DNA of 64,000 nt. It comes from Cheilinus undulatus. Lineage: Eukaryota > Chordata > Actinopteri > Labriformes > Labridae. This document shows positions 43,550 to 55,925 of this stretch, in pieces (position 1 is the first letter of the stretch; every line of letters begins with the position of its first letter). Below the pieces are notes generated by a model. The model saw nothing but the letters and a program-made list of their open reading frames with translations, was not told the origin of the DNA and made no database searches. The stretch covers positions 44,910,898 to 44,974,897 of the forward strand of contig NC_054865.1 in the NCBI RefSeq assembly GCF_018320785.1, read 5' to 3'. The position numbers were made by a program, and so were the translations under genes.

Positions 43550-46140
43550 TTTACAGGCATGTTGTGTGTAGTCTAGAGTGAGACGAATGGCCACAGTTGA
43601 AGATATAGAAAGTCAAAACTACTTTATGGCATCAGAGGGTTGCTATTTTCTTCATCATGTGTCCCAGTCATCAGTCCCGACTGATACAGCGGCCATACTT
43701 TCCATTGTCTCCTCTCCTTTGTTCCTCTCTCTGTTGAGAGCAGTGCCTATACACAGGAACAAATTCAATCACTTTCAGGCTAATCTTTTAAGTGATTTAA
43801 TTTCTTTAACTGCTCATACTGCCACCTTACATAAGGTTATTTCTGTTAGGATGTGATCAATAGCAAAAAATTGAAATGTGCTGATCAGTCAATGACTTTG
43901 TCAATAGACTAATGGAGTGCTGTTGAGATTTGTCAATCTATGAAGTTATGGCAGGAGTAAATCACAGCGTTCTGTTGTATTTTAATGGCTTCTGATTGAT
44001 GAAAATGTCGTCAGAGGTGTGACAAAGTGTGGTCAGTACGTCTCCTTTAGCACCAGAGCTGTGATGAAGTGACCAAACAGTCAAAATACAAACTGGTTTC
44101 TATTCATTTAGCTTCATCTGAGAATATTTTACAGGTGAAAACATTAGTGAACCCCACCTGAACACCCGTGTAAATCAGAGTGAGCCCTCTTTGACTTTCA
44201 GTATCTTTTAGTAATATTGCTGTTGTTGTATTGGAACCAAACTCATCTGTAGATGATTGGTCCCTCTGACTTGAAGGGAACAATAAAAGTTTCGAAGCGG
44301 TTCAAATACATTCATCTGTGCCTTGTTCACTCGTCTGTTCTCCACTCCTTGTTCATTATATTTGTTCTATTTATGACTACAAGGGTGCTGAGGTCAGGGA
44401 GCTCATATCTCTCTGTCAGTGTGCTAATTGGTTTGAATAAGCTGCCCCTCCTCCCAATAAACTACTTGTGCTCAATCTTTAAAGGTGGCCTAAATCATTT
44501 TTAGACAGTCTGTCGCAAAGAAGAAGGTCAAATTCTCTGTCTCTCTGTGATTCAGGATGTGCTTCTTAAAAGTCAAAAAGTTTAACTTTTTAAGTATTTC
44601 TTAGCACATTTAGTCACATATGAGTGTAGAGAATCAATAGATCTGCATGTATATAGATGGTTTTTAAAAATAACTGTCCACAGAAAATAAACTGGGGTAT
44701 TCTGTGAATTATTCTTTTTTTTTTGTTAAATACAAGTCTTCAGAAACATTGCACATGTAATCTCAGAGTTCAAATGCTGAATCAGAAAGGTTTTTAACAG
44801 CGTATGTACTTTGAGTAACAATTAGGTCTGCTTGTTCAAAATGTGTTGAAATAAAATTTTGACATGTGTTTCACTGGTTTGTTTTTCTAGCAGAAGAGCT
44901 CTCAGGGATCAACCATTGGGCATTTTGTTCCTTACTCATCATATGTCTGAGGATTTTTATTGCAGTAAAACATCTAGCAATTATCTCACCCACTCAGCCT
45001 GGCATTGTTGTATACGACAAGAAGAGATGCAGTTTATAAAAGCATGTAAAAATCATAGCCTTTTACTTTTTTCACTCTTCAAGCTAGCCGTTGAGCCATT
45101 CCAAAGACACTATCCATGACTTCAAATTCCTTATGAAAGCCTTTATAGAAAGCCTGGAATATGGTTGACATTTCAGGGTCTCCAAAGATTAAATCCACAC
45201 TAGTAAATCTGACATTGATCATCTTTTTATCCATTTTGCTATATTTCTGCCACTAGTGGCAAATGCTACACACCATATTATTTCCCAGAATGCATTGTGA
45301 GGGGTTGTCAACGAACAGCAGGCATTGCCATGTCACGGGGTGTCAAACTGTACATGCCTCACGTCAGGATGGCCTGAATTGCTCATAATGGAGAGAGAAA
45401 GAGAGACAGAGAGCCTGTGATGTGTCCCTCTGTGTCACTGCAGACAGGAACTGCTTTAAAAACTGCACAAATACAGACAATACAAAGAAGCACAAGGACT
45501 TTTTTTGTAAATATGTGAATGTTTTGAAGATTATTTTGTCATAGATTATTTTTGTCACTTTTTGGTCCCCAATAGGCCTGAAAAAAAGGATGTTTAGAGC
45601 TAGACAGGGTTGATGTTTTACAAGCTTTTTATTGTCCAGGCAAAACAAAGTAGTCAAAAATAACAGGAGCTCAGAGGGTTAAACCAAGCTAAAACAGAGT
45701 TATAGTTTCATTTTTGATGGTGGTTAGAATGAGATTTTTTGAACGTTTATACCTAAAATGAGTTCCAGTGTAGATTAATTATTTGATTAACTTGTGCATA
45801 AACCCATTGTTTTCCTTCTTTTATGGTTTTTTTGTACTTTTGTACACTGAAACACTTTGTCACGTGTGTTAAATAAACCGTTATTAAGTCAACACTCTTC
45901 TTTCTTTCATCCCAACAGTTTTACACCCACCATATTTGCATAACTTAATCTCTTAGTTATTGACATTAAGTTTTATGCAAATACCTTTATGTGTGTAGCA
46001 CTGTTTGTGCTGTTTGCTCCTGCTGCAATGATGTGTTGAGTGTCAGTAAATGTACCTGAGGTATTCAATAGTTCCAGGTCAGAGTGAGATAATGGGGGAA
46101 TTAGCATTTCCAGAATTTAACTGCTGTTGGCTCCCTGATT
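43550..46140. other. Gene-free interval upstream of mnx2, part 4
   Basis: Besides the repeat at 45480-45660, no feature is recognised; short open frames have no domain content. Confidence 0.4.
45480..45660. repeat. Dispersed repeat, copy 2 of a related pair
   Basis: Contains the same ordered blocks as 40830-41180 but with about 170 bases fewer between them, so one copy carries an insertion or the other a deletion. Confidence 0.65.
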
Positions 46141-46144
46141 GATT

Positions 46145-46345
46145 GGTCAGCAGACCAAAGACATGGTTTGATGAGTCTGGTGTGGAAGAACTTGACTGGC
46201 CCGCACTTAGCCTAAACCCCTGACCTAAACCCTGTCAAGCCCCTTTGGGATGAACACAGAGATCATGAGCCAGGCCTTCTCGTCCAACATCAGTGCCTGA
46301 CCTCATCAATGCTCTACAGACTGAATGGGCACGAATTCCCACATG
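46145..46345 (+). mobile_element. Tc1/mariner transposase C-terminal fragment
   Basis: ACATGGTTTGATGAGTCTGG, GAACTTGACTGGCC, the broken equivalent of the D-L-N-P-I-E-H-L-W-D motif (CCTGTCAAGCCCCTTTGGGA TGAAC) and ACATCAGTGCCTGACCTCAT follow one another as in fish Tc1-class elements. Frameshifted, no ends. Confidence 0.75.
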
Positions 46346-47233
46346 GTCAATAGGAAGTTCTTATCCTTTGTCCAGTTATACCTGGCTGAGTCTTTATATG
46401 CAAACCTTTGAGTCAACATGGGATTTTTCTTGGGTGTCTTTAGAAAGTACTATCTCTTTCAAAAAAGTTAAAGGTATACCTATGCCTGCATACTGATGAC
46501 AATCATAAGCATTAATGCCACTAAAGTTAAACAGAGTAGCTGTTTATGGGGTTAAATGTTGGTGTTTGTTGATTAAAACCTCTCAAGAGGACAAAGCTGG
46601 TTAGGCTTTTCTTGCTTTTTCAGACTCTGATGGGATGTTAGATGAAGTGCCAAGTCTTTTTTTATTATAGATAGTTAACCAATTTTCCAAACTCACTAAA
46701 TTGTCCTGTATTGTCCTTCATTGTCCTTTGTTTCCATGCACAGGTTCCCTCTCCTTCACTCTCCTCTGATCACCCTCTGTCAGGCTGTGTGCTCGATCTG
46801 ACAAAGTAACATTATGGAAATAAATTGTTCCATTAGGTGCATTGTTTTCTGTCATCAGGCCAACCACACTGAGTTATTAATGGAGCATCAGCTTTGATTG
46901 AGACCACAGATTTATGAAAATACACAATCACGGAACGTACTGTACCTTCATTCACTGAGTTGTTTTCAGATGGAGATATTCACACAAAGCGGGATGTACC
47001 AGAGTTTGTAATTTGAGAAATTAAGGATCTGATTCCCTTCATGTACACACAGTTCACTCAAGTAGTGTCTTTTTAAATACTCAACAAAATCATACAAAAA
47101 TCTAAAAGAACTTTATATTGAATGCTTCATAACTTTTCCACACCCACTTCACTTTTAACAGGACGCTGATCGGCATTTTCCTTTCGAAAAATTTTCCAGA
47201 AGTTACCATTTGGATACATTGCTTTCATAAAAA
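46346..47233. other. Gene-free interval upstream of mnx2, part 5
   Basis: Non-coding. The block 46780-46960 is repeat-poor with GAGTTATTAATGGAGCATCA and similar homeodomain-type words. Confidence 0.4.
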
Positions 47234-47238
47234 CTGAA

Positions 47239-47862
47239 GCCCCATCCACATTGAGACAAATTCAGGAGTATAAGCAAAAGTTTTTTGTTGTATCTGCATT
47301 TTCGTCCATACAGAAACAGCCTTTTAGGAAGCCGTAAAGGCTACTTTTGAGAAACCGGGTCCCAGAGTGAACAAATCTGTAAACGCTTACCGATTCGTCT
47401 CCGTGTGGACAGCCAACCACATCTTTCTTGAAACGATTACTTCATACATAGCATAGCCCACATAAGCCACATGCGCTGTCAAACCAAAACAACAATGGCG
47501 GATTACAGGGTTGTTTGTGCTGCAGAAGCTACTGAGCTTATTATGGCTTTTACAGCAAAATCCGATGCTCCTGTACCACCACCGAGAACAGCAGACACCA
47601 GATGTTCTTAAATCCACCGTGGAGAACAACCAGAAGGGCAACCAGGAGAAAGTTTTGGGCAGTTTTCCATAATCTTCTTCCCTCTTTTGGTGCATTTCCA
47701 TGGCAGTGTGACACTTACAGGCTTGGCATATATACTACAGTGTTTTCAGTCATTTTCAGTGGTTCCGTGCTTATGCAAACATTTCCTAAAACAATCCCAT
47801 GTTTACGGAAAACTTTCTCAAAACGAAACAGAAATACGGTTTTGTCTCCATGTGGACAAGGC
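47239..47862. mobile_element. Non-autonomous DNA transposon with about 24-bp TIRs
   Basis: Left end GCCCCATCCACATTGAGACA and right end TGTCTCCATGTGGACAAGGC are inverted copies with a few mismatches. CTGAA flanks both sides (47234-47238 and 47863-47867), a possible 5-bp target-site duplication. Open frames on both strands inside are not similar to any transposase I know. Superfamily not assigned. Confidence 0.75.
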
Positions 47863-47867
47863 CTGAA

Positions 47868-50849
47868 GCTACAGTTCTAGTGTCCACATGAGGCTGGCTG
47901 CAAAATTCAACAAACCCCCATTGTGTCTCATATTAAGATACACATGCTTGAAAAAATAAATAAACATGTTTCCAGAGTTGTACTAAAAAGAGTTTCGGAA
48001 ACTATTGCTCATTTATTTGTTTGGAGGTGGGGTGGGGGGTTGACTAAAGCTAAGAACTTGCATAAATTTGCAGAGTGGGCAGAGTAGTTTTGACTGACAC
48101 CTGAGAATTTTCTTTTGCCAAGAGCGTATAAAAACTGTGGAAGCCAGTTTCCACTACTTAAAAAGGAATATGTGGAAGGTAGGAAATTAAAAATAATAAT
48201 AATAATAAATTTCTCAATTTTGACTTTTTATCTTATAATTTTGACTTTTTGTCTCATAATTATGACTTAGGATTTTCTTTTTTCAAGAATTGCCTTACTT
48301 TCACGTTTTTTCTTTTCTAATTGGTGCAAATGGGCTTCTATAAAAAAAAAACAACAACCTTAAGATAAGGGCGTTCTCACATTACAAGGGAACTTGCTGC
48401 ATACCATGCTGAAGCTCAGGTGACACTTTGATCAGTGACAATTTTTGTGGTCTTCTCCTTTAAAACACAGGACTAAATTCCCTGCAAATGTATTTCATGG
48501 TGAGTTAAAAATAAAATTTCATCATATCAGCATCACTACAGGGAAAGTGAATGGATGGCCAGAGGTAGTAGTATCTATCTGGGGACTATGAAATGTCTGT
48601 GTCATTTTAAAACAATCCATCCACTCATGTTGGTTTACCAGTTTAATAAATCATGTTTTGCAGAGATTTTATGCTCATTATGCAAATTTTAAGTGTCAAT
48701 TTTCAAGAATGGTTTACAAAAATCCTCCTTTTAGTGTTTTATGTATGTTTTTCTTAATCAAAATGAGTGACATAAAAATGATAATGCCCTTAAACAAAGA
48801 AACTGAAATCACTTTGCAATAAGAGCAAAAAAAGTTAGCTCATTCTATCTAAAACTGTTGAAGCCTAGCGTTACTTCACAAAAGTCATACCCCAGCTGCG
48901 ATCAGCTGGTAGCCAACCTCACCTCCCCCACCCCAGCTGCCTCCTTTATAGCTTAAAGCTTGTTGCACCCCCATATTCAGATTCATGCTTCTATGGATTA
49001 ATTGCTTTGGGGATAATTTCATTGTTTTCACACACATGGTCTTATTTATGGAATTTTTTTTGCTTGAATTTGTCAAAAAATACACAAGATTGACCAAAGG
49101 ATAATCGTAAATCGCAATATTTGGGGGGAAAATCGCAAGTTGATGGACTGAAAAGCTGACACTGGCACATCCAAAGCCATTCTGCATTTGAATATTTTAA
49201 CTCTTAAAATGGCTTACACTCACTTCTGAGCAGCGAGCCACTTAAACATTTGTCTTCCGGGCTAACTCATGAATAACAGCATCTAACTCTATTTTCACCT
49301 TTTCTATCAGAATCCTACAGGCCTTAGTCACCCCCTCTCCACATCACAGGTGTGCATGTGTGTGGGTGTTAAAGTGTGACTGATCCCATTTATCAGGCCA
49401 GTTAACCCTTAGCAGCTAGTAGTAACACGGAGCAGGAGACCAGAGGGGGTGAAGGCACTCGCTCTAATTAAACTCCCCCCACCTCCCCACCCACAGCTCA
49501 CAGACTACCTCCCCCCTCCAGCAGGAGAGACTCTGACCTTCCAACCCAGCCTCCCCCTGAATCTCCTCCTCAGCTCTGCAAAATACAAAGCAACGTGTTC
49601 GCCCTTTGACGTGAACGAAAAACTCCAGCGGATGGTTCCACTTTAGGGACCCAGGCCTGAGACTGAGTACACTTGACCCCAAAGTGTGGCTCAGAGTGAA
49701 CTTGAGGCTTGGGTACTGTTGCTGAGACCACATCTTGAAGCAGGCTTGGGCACGGTTCATGTCCAAGCACAGTCTCACACGAGATGTGAATACAACCATG
49801 CTGGAATACAGGCTTGGTCTGCATACTCATGTCAGTGTGATAAATTAGTTTTTCATTTTTGATAAATTTGAAAACATTTCTAAAATTCTGTTTTCACTTG
49901 ATGAGGTCCTGAGCGTAGATTTCATTTCTTACAGCTACACAATACACCCAGACTTCCAGCTCAGACCGCAACAGAAAAGCATGAGATCTAAAAAAAGAAA
50001 TAAATTCCTGTGCTTTTATTGAAATTTATGCCGTCATAACTTAGAAAATTGATCTATCAATGTACACGCTTATACATCACTAATATGAGGTTTTCTGAGA
50101 AGCTAGAGAATGAAGATGTGAGACAACAATGTAAGCAAAGGTACTTTATGATCCTTAGTGAATGTTGACATAAATCCAAAACCAAAAGTCTAGCGTGATA
50201 CTGTTTAACAGGTTATTACATTTAAACTGAAAGAAGGAAACTTTTTTTACTGTCAAACATTGAACTGTTTTGTTGTAACAGTTGTGTTTGCTTTCCCAGA
50301 ACAGTTGAGCCAATCAGCATGTCCTGATGACACTTTCCCTCCGTCACCTCTGTACGAACTGCTGACCTCCTATAATCCAGCCAGGGCTGAGTGTGAACTT
50401 AAAGCTGACTCAGAATAAAGGTGTCCCTCCATCACTTTTAAATAATGACAGTGTATAAAGTGGCATTAATGTGTTTGCTCTGGTATGAAGGCACACAGCT
50501 GGCTCTTGTGTGGCACGCTGGGTTCAAAGGGAGGTTAAGAGTAGTGTAATATGTCTGACTGACAGCATCAAAGCAGCGGGTATCATTAATACAGCTCATG
50601 GCTGTCACATAGTCACAACGGCTCCATCCTCTGTTTGTGAAGGTTACACATGAACCTGGATGTCCGCATGTCACTACAGGTACTTTTATTTTATGATGTG
50701 GAACAATTAGAGGAGAAAGTTCAGCTCAACTAATAATTATTTTCCTCTTTAAATGTTGCATTTCTGAACCTATTTTGACTTTGGTTATATTTTCTAAGCA
50801 CAGGTGACATCTTATTAACACAAACAACAAAGTTCTTCTTTAGTTGAGC
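47868..50849. other. Gene-free interval upstream of mnx2, part 6
   Basis: Non-coding. An (AAT)n sits at about 48193-48207. Around 49250-49620 is a complex, C-rich block. No exon recognised. Confidence 0.4.
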
Positions 50850-50951
50850 TGCTTACCTTGTTTGGGATCACGGGGCTTGAAGCAATCAGCTGCTTCGGGT
50901 TAAAGGCGGGGTACACCTTAGACTGGTCACCAGTCAGTCACAGGGCTGACA
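50850..50951. mobile_element. Dispersed repeat family B, left half
   Basis: GGGATCACGGGGCTTGAAGC and GCGGGGTACACCTTAGACTG, then GTCACCAGTCAGTCACAGGG, form the first half of a very common fish repeat. It is separated from its other half (51966-52160) by family A copy 3. Confidence 0.7.
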
Positions 50952-51965
50952 TGCAAGGCCACCTATAAGGGGGGATAAAGGGTCGAGCTTTCTAGGGGCC
51001 CAAATGGGGGCCCATGAAGGTCAGCAAAATCATGGTCCACCAAAACCATATTTATACTCAACCATTCTTACCAACAACAAAATGAATTTCATTTATCTAA
51101 GTTGTAGTTCACTACAGCCTTTTTTTTTTTTAAATGAAACCCCCTTTTTCTTAAACCAGTTACCTTTTTGGATTATGTTACCAATGTGGATCCAACCTGA
51201 TATAAATGATATGGAAAGTGATGTCAGAATTTAGAGCTAAGCCATGATGTGATAAAAACTTAAGGATGTCATCAAATAAAGTTAAAGGGGACAACTGAGA
51301 CAACTTTAAGGGAAAAGATACGTGGGTCAAAAGAGGTCATAAAAATGCAAAAAGTGGGGAAAAAAGGAATAAAGGAGGAAAAATTAGGATAAAGGTGTCT
51401 TAAATGAGTTACAAAACTGCAAAAAAGGGGCAAACATGGGTGGAAAAAGTGGTGAAAAAGTGGCAAAAACTGGAAAAAAATGGCAAATATGGGCAAAAAG
51501 TGGTACGAATGGTTAAAAAGAGGCAAAGTGAGCATAAAAAAGTGGTTAAAAGTGGAAGAAAAGTTTAAAAATAGATAAAGTAGGGTTAAAAAGTAGTATA
51601 AATGGGCTAACAATGGTAAAAATTTGAAAAATGTGGTGATAAAAGGGTTAAAGGAATCAAAAATAGGATAAAAGTGTCTTAAATGGGTTTCAAAAATGCA
51701 AAATAAGGGCAAACTTGGTTGGAAAAATTGGTGAAAGTGGTTAAAAAGAGGAAAAAAATGGTTAAAAGTGGCAAAAAAGGGCAAAAAGTGGAAAAATGAA
51801 TTTAAGAGGCAAAGTGGGTTAAAGTGTAGCAAAAAAAGAGGTTTCAAGTGGTAGAAAACATGCAAAGATAGCCATTTAAAGTAGTACAATGGTTGAAAAA
51901 GTGGCGTTAATGGGTTAAAAGTGGCAAAAATTGTATTAAGTGTATTTAAATGTAAGTGTAAATCA
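50952..51965 (+). mobile_element. Repeat family A, copy 3 (inserted in family B)
   Basis: Starts CAAGGCCACCTATAAGGGGG GATAAAGGG with GAGCTTTCTAGGGGCCCA and GGTCAGCAAAATC. From about 51290 to 51950 it is an array of degenerate units such as GTGGCAAAAAGGGCAAAAAG and TGGGTTAAAAGTGGC. It sits between the two halves of a family B repeat, so it inserted later. The long minus-strand open frame over it (52159 to 51272) is low-complexity Phe/Leu/Pro and not a gene. Confidence 0.75.
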
Positions 51966-52160
51966 CAACTGGGGCAGACCCATCCCCATCCCAGCCAGTG
52001 AGCCAGCCTACAGACACAGAGAGACAAACATCCAAGTGTACTACAGTTCACACCTACAGACAATATAGAGCCAGCTAACCTAACAGGTATGTCTAAGGAC
52101 TGTGGGAGATCGTCTTGGAGAGAAGCCATGCAGGCACGGGGAGAACATGGAAAATCCACA
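51966..52160. mobile_element. Dispersed repeat family B, right half
   Basis: CAGACACAGAGAGACAAACA, TTCACACCTACAGACAATAT, TCTAAGGACTGTGGGAG and GCAGGCACGGGGAGAACATG follow in the order known for this fish repeat. Confidence 0.7.
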
Positions 52161-54000
52161 AATATCCCATTCTCACCAAGCCAGTTCTAGGGTCAGCTAC
52201 TTCAATCCAAGACCTGTCAGAGAACTGGTTTACTTTTCCATGGGCCAGAGAGCAGCATCAGTCCTTCACTGTTTACAATTCTAATAGATATCTATAGCAA
52301 GTGCAGGGCGAAAACATGTCTAGTGGCCAAAAGAAACCCAACCAATAACAACCTGATGAAAACCTGTGAATAGATGCATGGGACTTCTCACTCTGAGTAA
52401 AATGACACTTTCTAATTTAAACCTGATAGCACTGAATGTCAGGCAGAAATCATCGATCTTTTTACTGTTTGTGCAAAAATTTCCAGAGCATCTCAGAGAT
52501 TCTTTGACTGGATTGAGGATTACTATAAACTACAGCTCAAAGGGAAGTTATTTCTTTCACGGGACAAACATGAAAGATATAAAAGACATACCTCTAGTGA
52601 ATGATTAAGGATGTTACTGCAGCCATCACACTTGTAAAGTACAGGGTGTTTTTGTATAAAGTGCAGATATCTTTCCCACAAACCACGATGACTGTGCGCT
52701 GATGCTCAGAAAAACATGAGTGACAATGTAGCAAAGAAATGTATTATTCTGTAGTAAAATGTTCATGTCTAGAAAAGAGAGAAGGAGATGTGAACCAGAT
52801 TTAGTTGGACTGATGTAGCTCTGAATTGAGCTTTTTGTAAGTATAATTGTTGGGCTTTTTTAACATCATTTTTGTCAGGGTTTACTTTTATTGGACAGGG
52901 CAGCCGAAGACAGACAGGATTTATTTTCATCCTTTGCACTATCCCAGATGGTTACTTAGTTTTATGGCATCAACTTTCTACTCTTTGCAGCGCTGGAATA
53001 AAAAACAATGTTCAATTTCTTCAATCACCAAAGTATAACTACAATTTTGCGCTTTGCCTTTGCTGGAACTGAATCTGCAATGGACAGAGTTATAAATGGT
53101 GACTGCATTAAGGAGAGAAACTTTCTGTGCATCTGTCCTATGGTCATTTCATGCCACATCAAAAAATAGTACGTATCTGCAGGCTTGCAGGCAGCAGTTT
53201 TAGGACCACAAACAAAAGAGGAGACTTCAGCTGACATAGGTCTTATTCATATGTACAGCTGATATATACAGCCACTACAGAAATGTTCACATATGCAGAC
53301 ACCAATCATCAGCTTATTTTAATCTAATATCTGCTGATCCTGATATCATGCAGACAATATGGTGCAACCCTCTCCTGAGGGAACGCACAAGGATAATAAA
53401 AGTGTCTCTTGTAGAAGCAAAGACTGGATCCAGGTCTTCTGCTGGATTTGTATTCTTTTTACACACCACTAAAGAGACAGCGGCATGTGCGTCTGCATGC
53501 ATACATGCATACAGAGGGTCACGTCAACATCTCATTTATGTAATGGCTCCACATTTATCGCAGCCTGACATGACTGACAGCTGGAAATGACATCACAAAC
53601 ATTTAAATTGTTGTCCTTCTCTGTGCAGAGTAATACATCCTAAGTGATGCATATTCTACCAGCGAGCTGTTTCTGCTCTCATCTCCTCCATCTTTACTCC
53701 ACCTTTCTCAAACACACACACACACACACACACACACATTAATCCCCCCCTCACTCTCTGAGGTTGATTTTACTGTCCCCTCAACCTCACGGTGTCACGC
53801 TGCGATCCAATTGGCATAATTGAGCCGGGTCAGATGATAAAGAGACCTATAACAATCAATGTAGGTGAAATAAAAAACAGCTCCCAGTTATTACTTTTGT
53901 CCTTTTCTAACGTCAATCACTGCCCCCCCCCACGCACGCACTAACACAGTTTAACAGAGTGGAACTACGGCCTTTATTTGGGGGAAATGACTACACAGCA
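52161..54000. other. Gene-free interval upstream of mnx2, part 7
   Basis: Non-coding, with a (CA)n at 53711-53738 and a repeat-poor candidate regulatory block at 53745-53905. Confidence 0.4.
53711..53738. repeat. (CA)n microsatellite
   Basis: About fourteen CA units. Confidence 0.95.
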
Positions 54001-54019
54001 GGAGAATCAATGAGATACA

Positions 54020-54725
54020 AGGAGGGGAGGCTAGAAGAAGAGAAGGAGGAAGAGGATGAAAAGGAGGGGAGACTAAAGGAAGAAGAAAAGGGAAAAGGAT
54101 GAAAAGGAAGGAGCAGAGGAAGAGGGGTGTGGAGAAGGTAGGGAGAGAAAGAGGAAGAAAAGGCGGAGGAGATAAAGGAGGACATAAGGAGGAGAAAGAG
54201 GAGGATAAAAAGAAAGAGAAAAAATATCAAGGAGGATTGAAAAAAGGGAAAAGAAGGAGAGAAGATGGAAGATTGGAGAGGAGGATGTGGAGGAAGGAAA
54301 AAAGAGAAGGAAGAAGGATGGGGAGGAAAGAATAAGGAAAAAAAGGAGGAAGATGAGAGGAAGAAGAGAAGTGAAAATATGATGAAGAGGAGAAGGAAGG
54401 GAAAGAGGAGTAAGAGGAAGACAATAAGAGGCAAAGTTGAAGAGGAAGATGAGAAAGTAATAAGGAGTAGAGGAGGATGAAGAGAAGGAGGAGGTAAGGG
54501 TGGTTGAAGAGGATGACGAAGAGAGAAAGAAAAGAAGGAAAGCAGGAGGAAGAAGAGAAAGAAGAAGATCAGAAGGAGAAAACAATGAACAAAGAAGGGC
54601 AGGAGTAGGAGGCAGAGGAAGAAAAAGAGTAGAGGAAGGAGGAGGATAAAGCCTAGTAGCTGGAAGAAAGGAAGGAGACAGAGGAGGTTGAAATGGTCGA
54701 AAAGAGGATGAAGAAGAGGAGGCTT
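54020..54725. repeat. Polypurine tract 1 (about 700 bp of GAGGAAGAA-type units)
   Basis: The plus strand is overwhelmingly A and G, built from GAGGA, GAAGA and AAGGAG words with rare T and C. Long Phe/Ser/Leu or Glu/Lys/Arg open frames on both strands are by-products. Confidence 0.95.
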
Positions 54726-55145
54726 TTTTACACCATTAAAAAGAAAGCCAGTCTGCCATGCTGCATAATAAAGCCCTGACCTCCAGAGACTGATGAGAGC
54801 GCTCCCCTCAGACACCTAGTATAGAGAGTCTGTTCACCTGCAGAGACCTCAGACACAAAACCAACCAGCTTAAACCAAATTTTTCAACAACAAAAAGGAA
54901 ACTATTTAACTCACTGGCAAGAATGGACCAGAAAAACAAAGCCAACTGGAATTGTATTTGTCCCTTAATAGGCAATCTGCAGTTGCAGATTACTAAAATA
55001 TAAAAAACACTGTGAGTGATCCATGGCTGAGGAAATATTTGACAATATCGGACTGTGGGTGCACAACCTGACCATCAAGAGAGGACGCCACAGACAAAGC
55101 GGGATCCCTGAAGAGGAAAGACTGAGCACCCACTGCAGCCAACAG
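54726..55145. other. Unique spacer between the polypurine tracts
   Basis: About 420 bases of ordinary complexity. No exon recognised. Confidence 0.5.
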
Positions 55146-55925
55146 GTCCTGAAGGAAGGGAAAGAGGAGCAAAAGGAAGAAAAGAAGACAAAAGGTTGAA
55201 GAGGAGAGAGAGGATGTAAAAAGTAGGAGATAGAGTAGAAGAAGAAAAGAAGGAGAATGGGAAGATGAAGAGAGGAAAGAGATTAAGATAGTTAAAGAGG
55301 ACAATGAAGAGAAAGAAAAGAAGGAAGAGTAGAAGAGGGAGAGGAGAAAGAGAAGAATGAGGAGAAAGAAAAAGTTGAAATGGAGGAAGAGAAAGAAAAG
55401 GGGAGGTTGGGAAGAAGAGAAGAAGAGGAGGCTGAAGAGGTGGGAAGGAGGTTGACAGGAAGGAGGAAGATAAGAATGAGAAAGACAAGGATGAGGAGAA
55501 GGAGCATGAAGATCAGAATGAGAAGATAGTGGACAGTGAGGAGGAGGAGGAGGCAGAAGACGAAAAAAAGGAGGAGGAAGATGAAAGGAGTAGGAAGAAA
55601 GGAAAGAAAAAGACAAGGTTAGAAAGGAGGAAAGGGGAGGAAGAAGAACAGGAGAAAGAGGAAGAAAAAGGACGAGGAGGAAGAGAAGAGGAGGTAGATG
55701 ATGCTGAAGAAGAACAGGAGGAACAAAAGAGGAAGGACAAAGTGACGAATGCAGAAGAGGAAGAAAGGGGAGAAAAAGAGGAGGATGAGGAAAAAAAAGA
55801 GAGAGGGGATAAGGAGAGGGATAAAAAGGAGGATGAAGAGGGGGTATTAAAGAACAAGAAAGAGGAGGATGAAGAGGATAAAAGGAGGATGAAGAGGAGG
55901 TGTAGGAGGTTCGGCAGTATGAGAG
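55146..55925. repeat. Polypurine tract 2 (about 780 bp)
   Basis: Same composition and unit words as tract 1, same strand asymmetry. GAGGAGGAGG and GAAGAAGAA words dominate. Confidence 0.95.

Noticed and set aside
47387-47701. 104-codon minus frame with hydrophobic and Cys-rich content
   Set aside because: It is inside a non-autonomous TIR element, overlaps a frame on the other strand and has no splice or domain support.
51272-52159. 295-codon minus-strand open frame
   Set aside because: It is the reverse complement of the degenerate GTGGCAAAAAGGG array; the product is low-complexity Phe/Leu/Pro/His with no domain.
54020-55925. Coding exons for an acidic/basic repeat protein
   Set aside because: No reading frame is preserved across units and there are no consistent splice sites.
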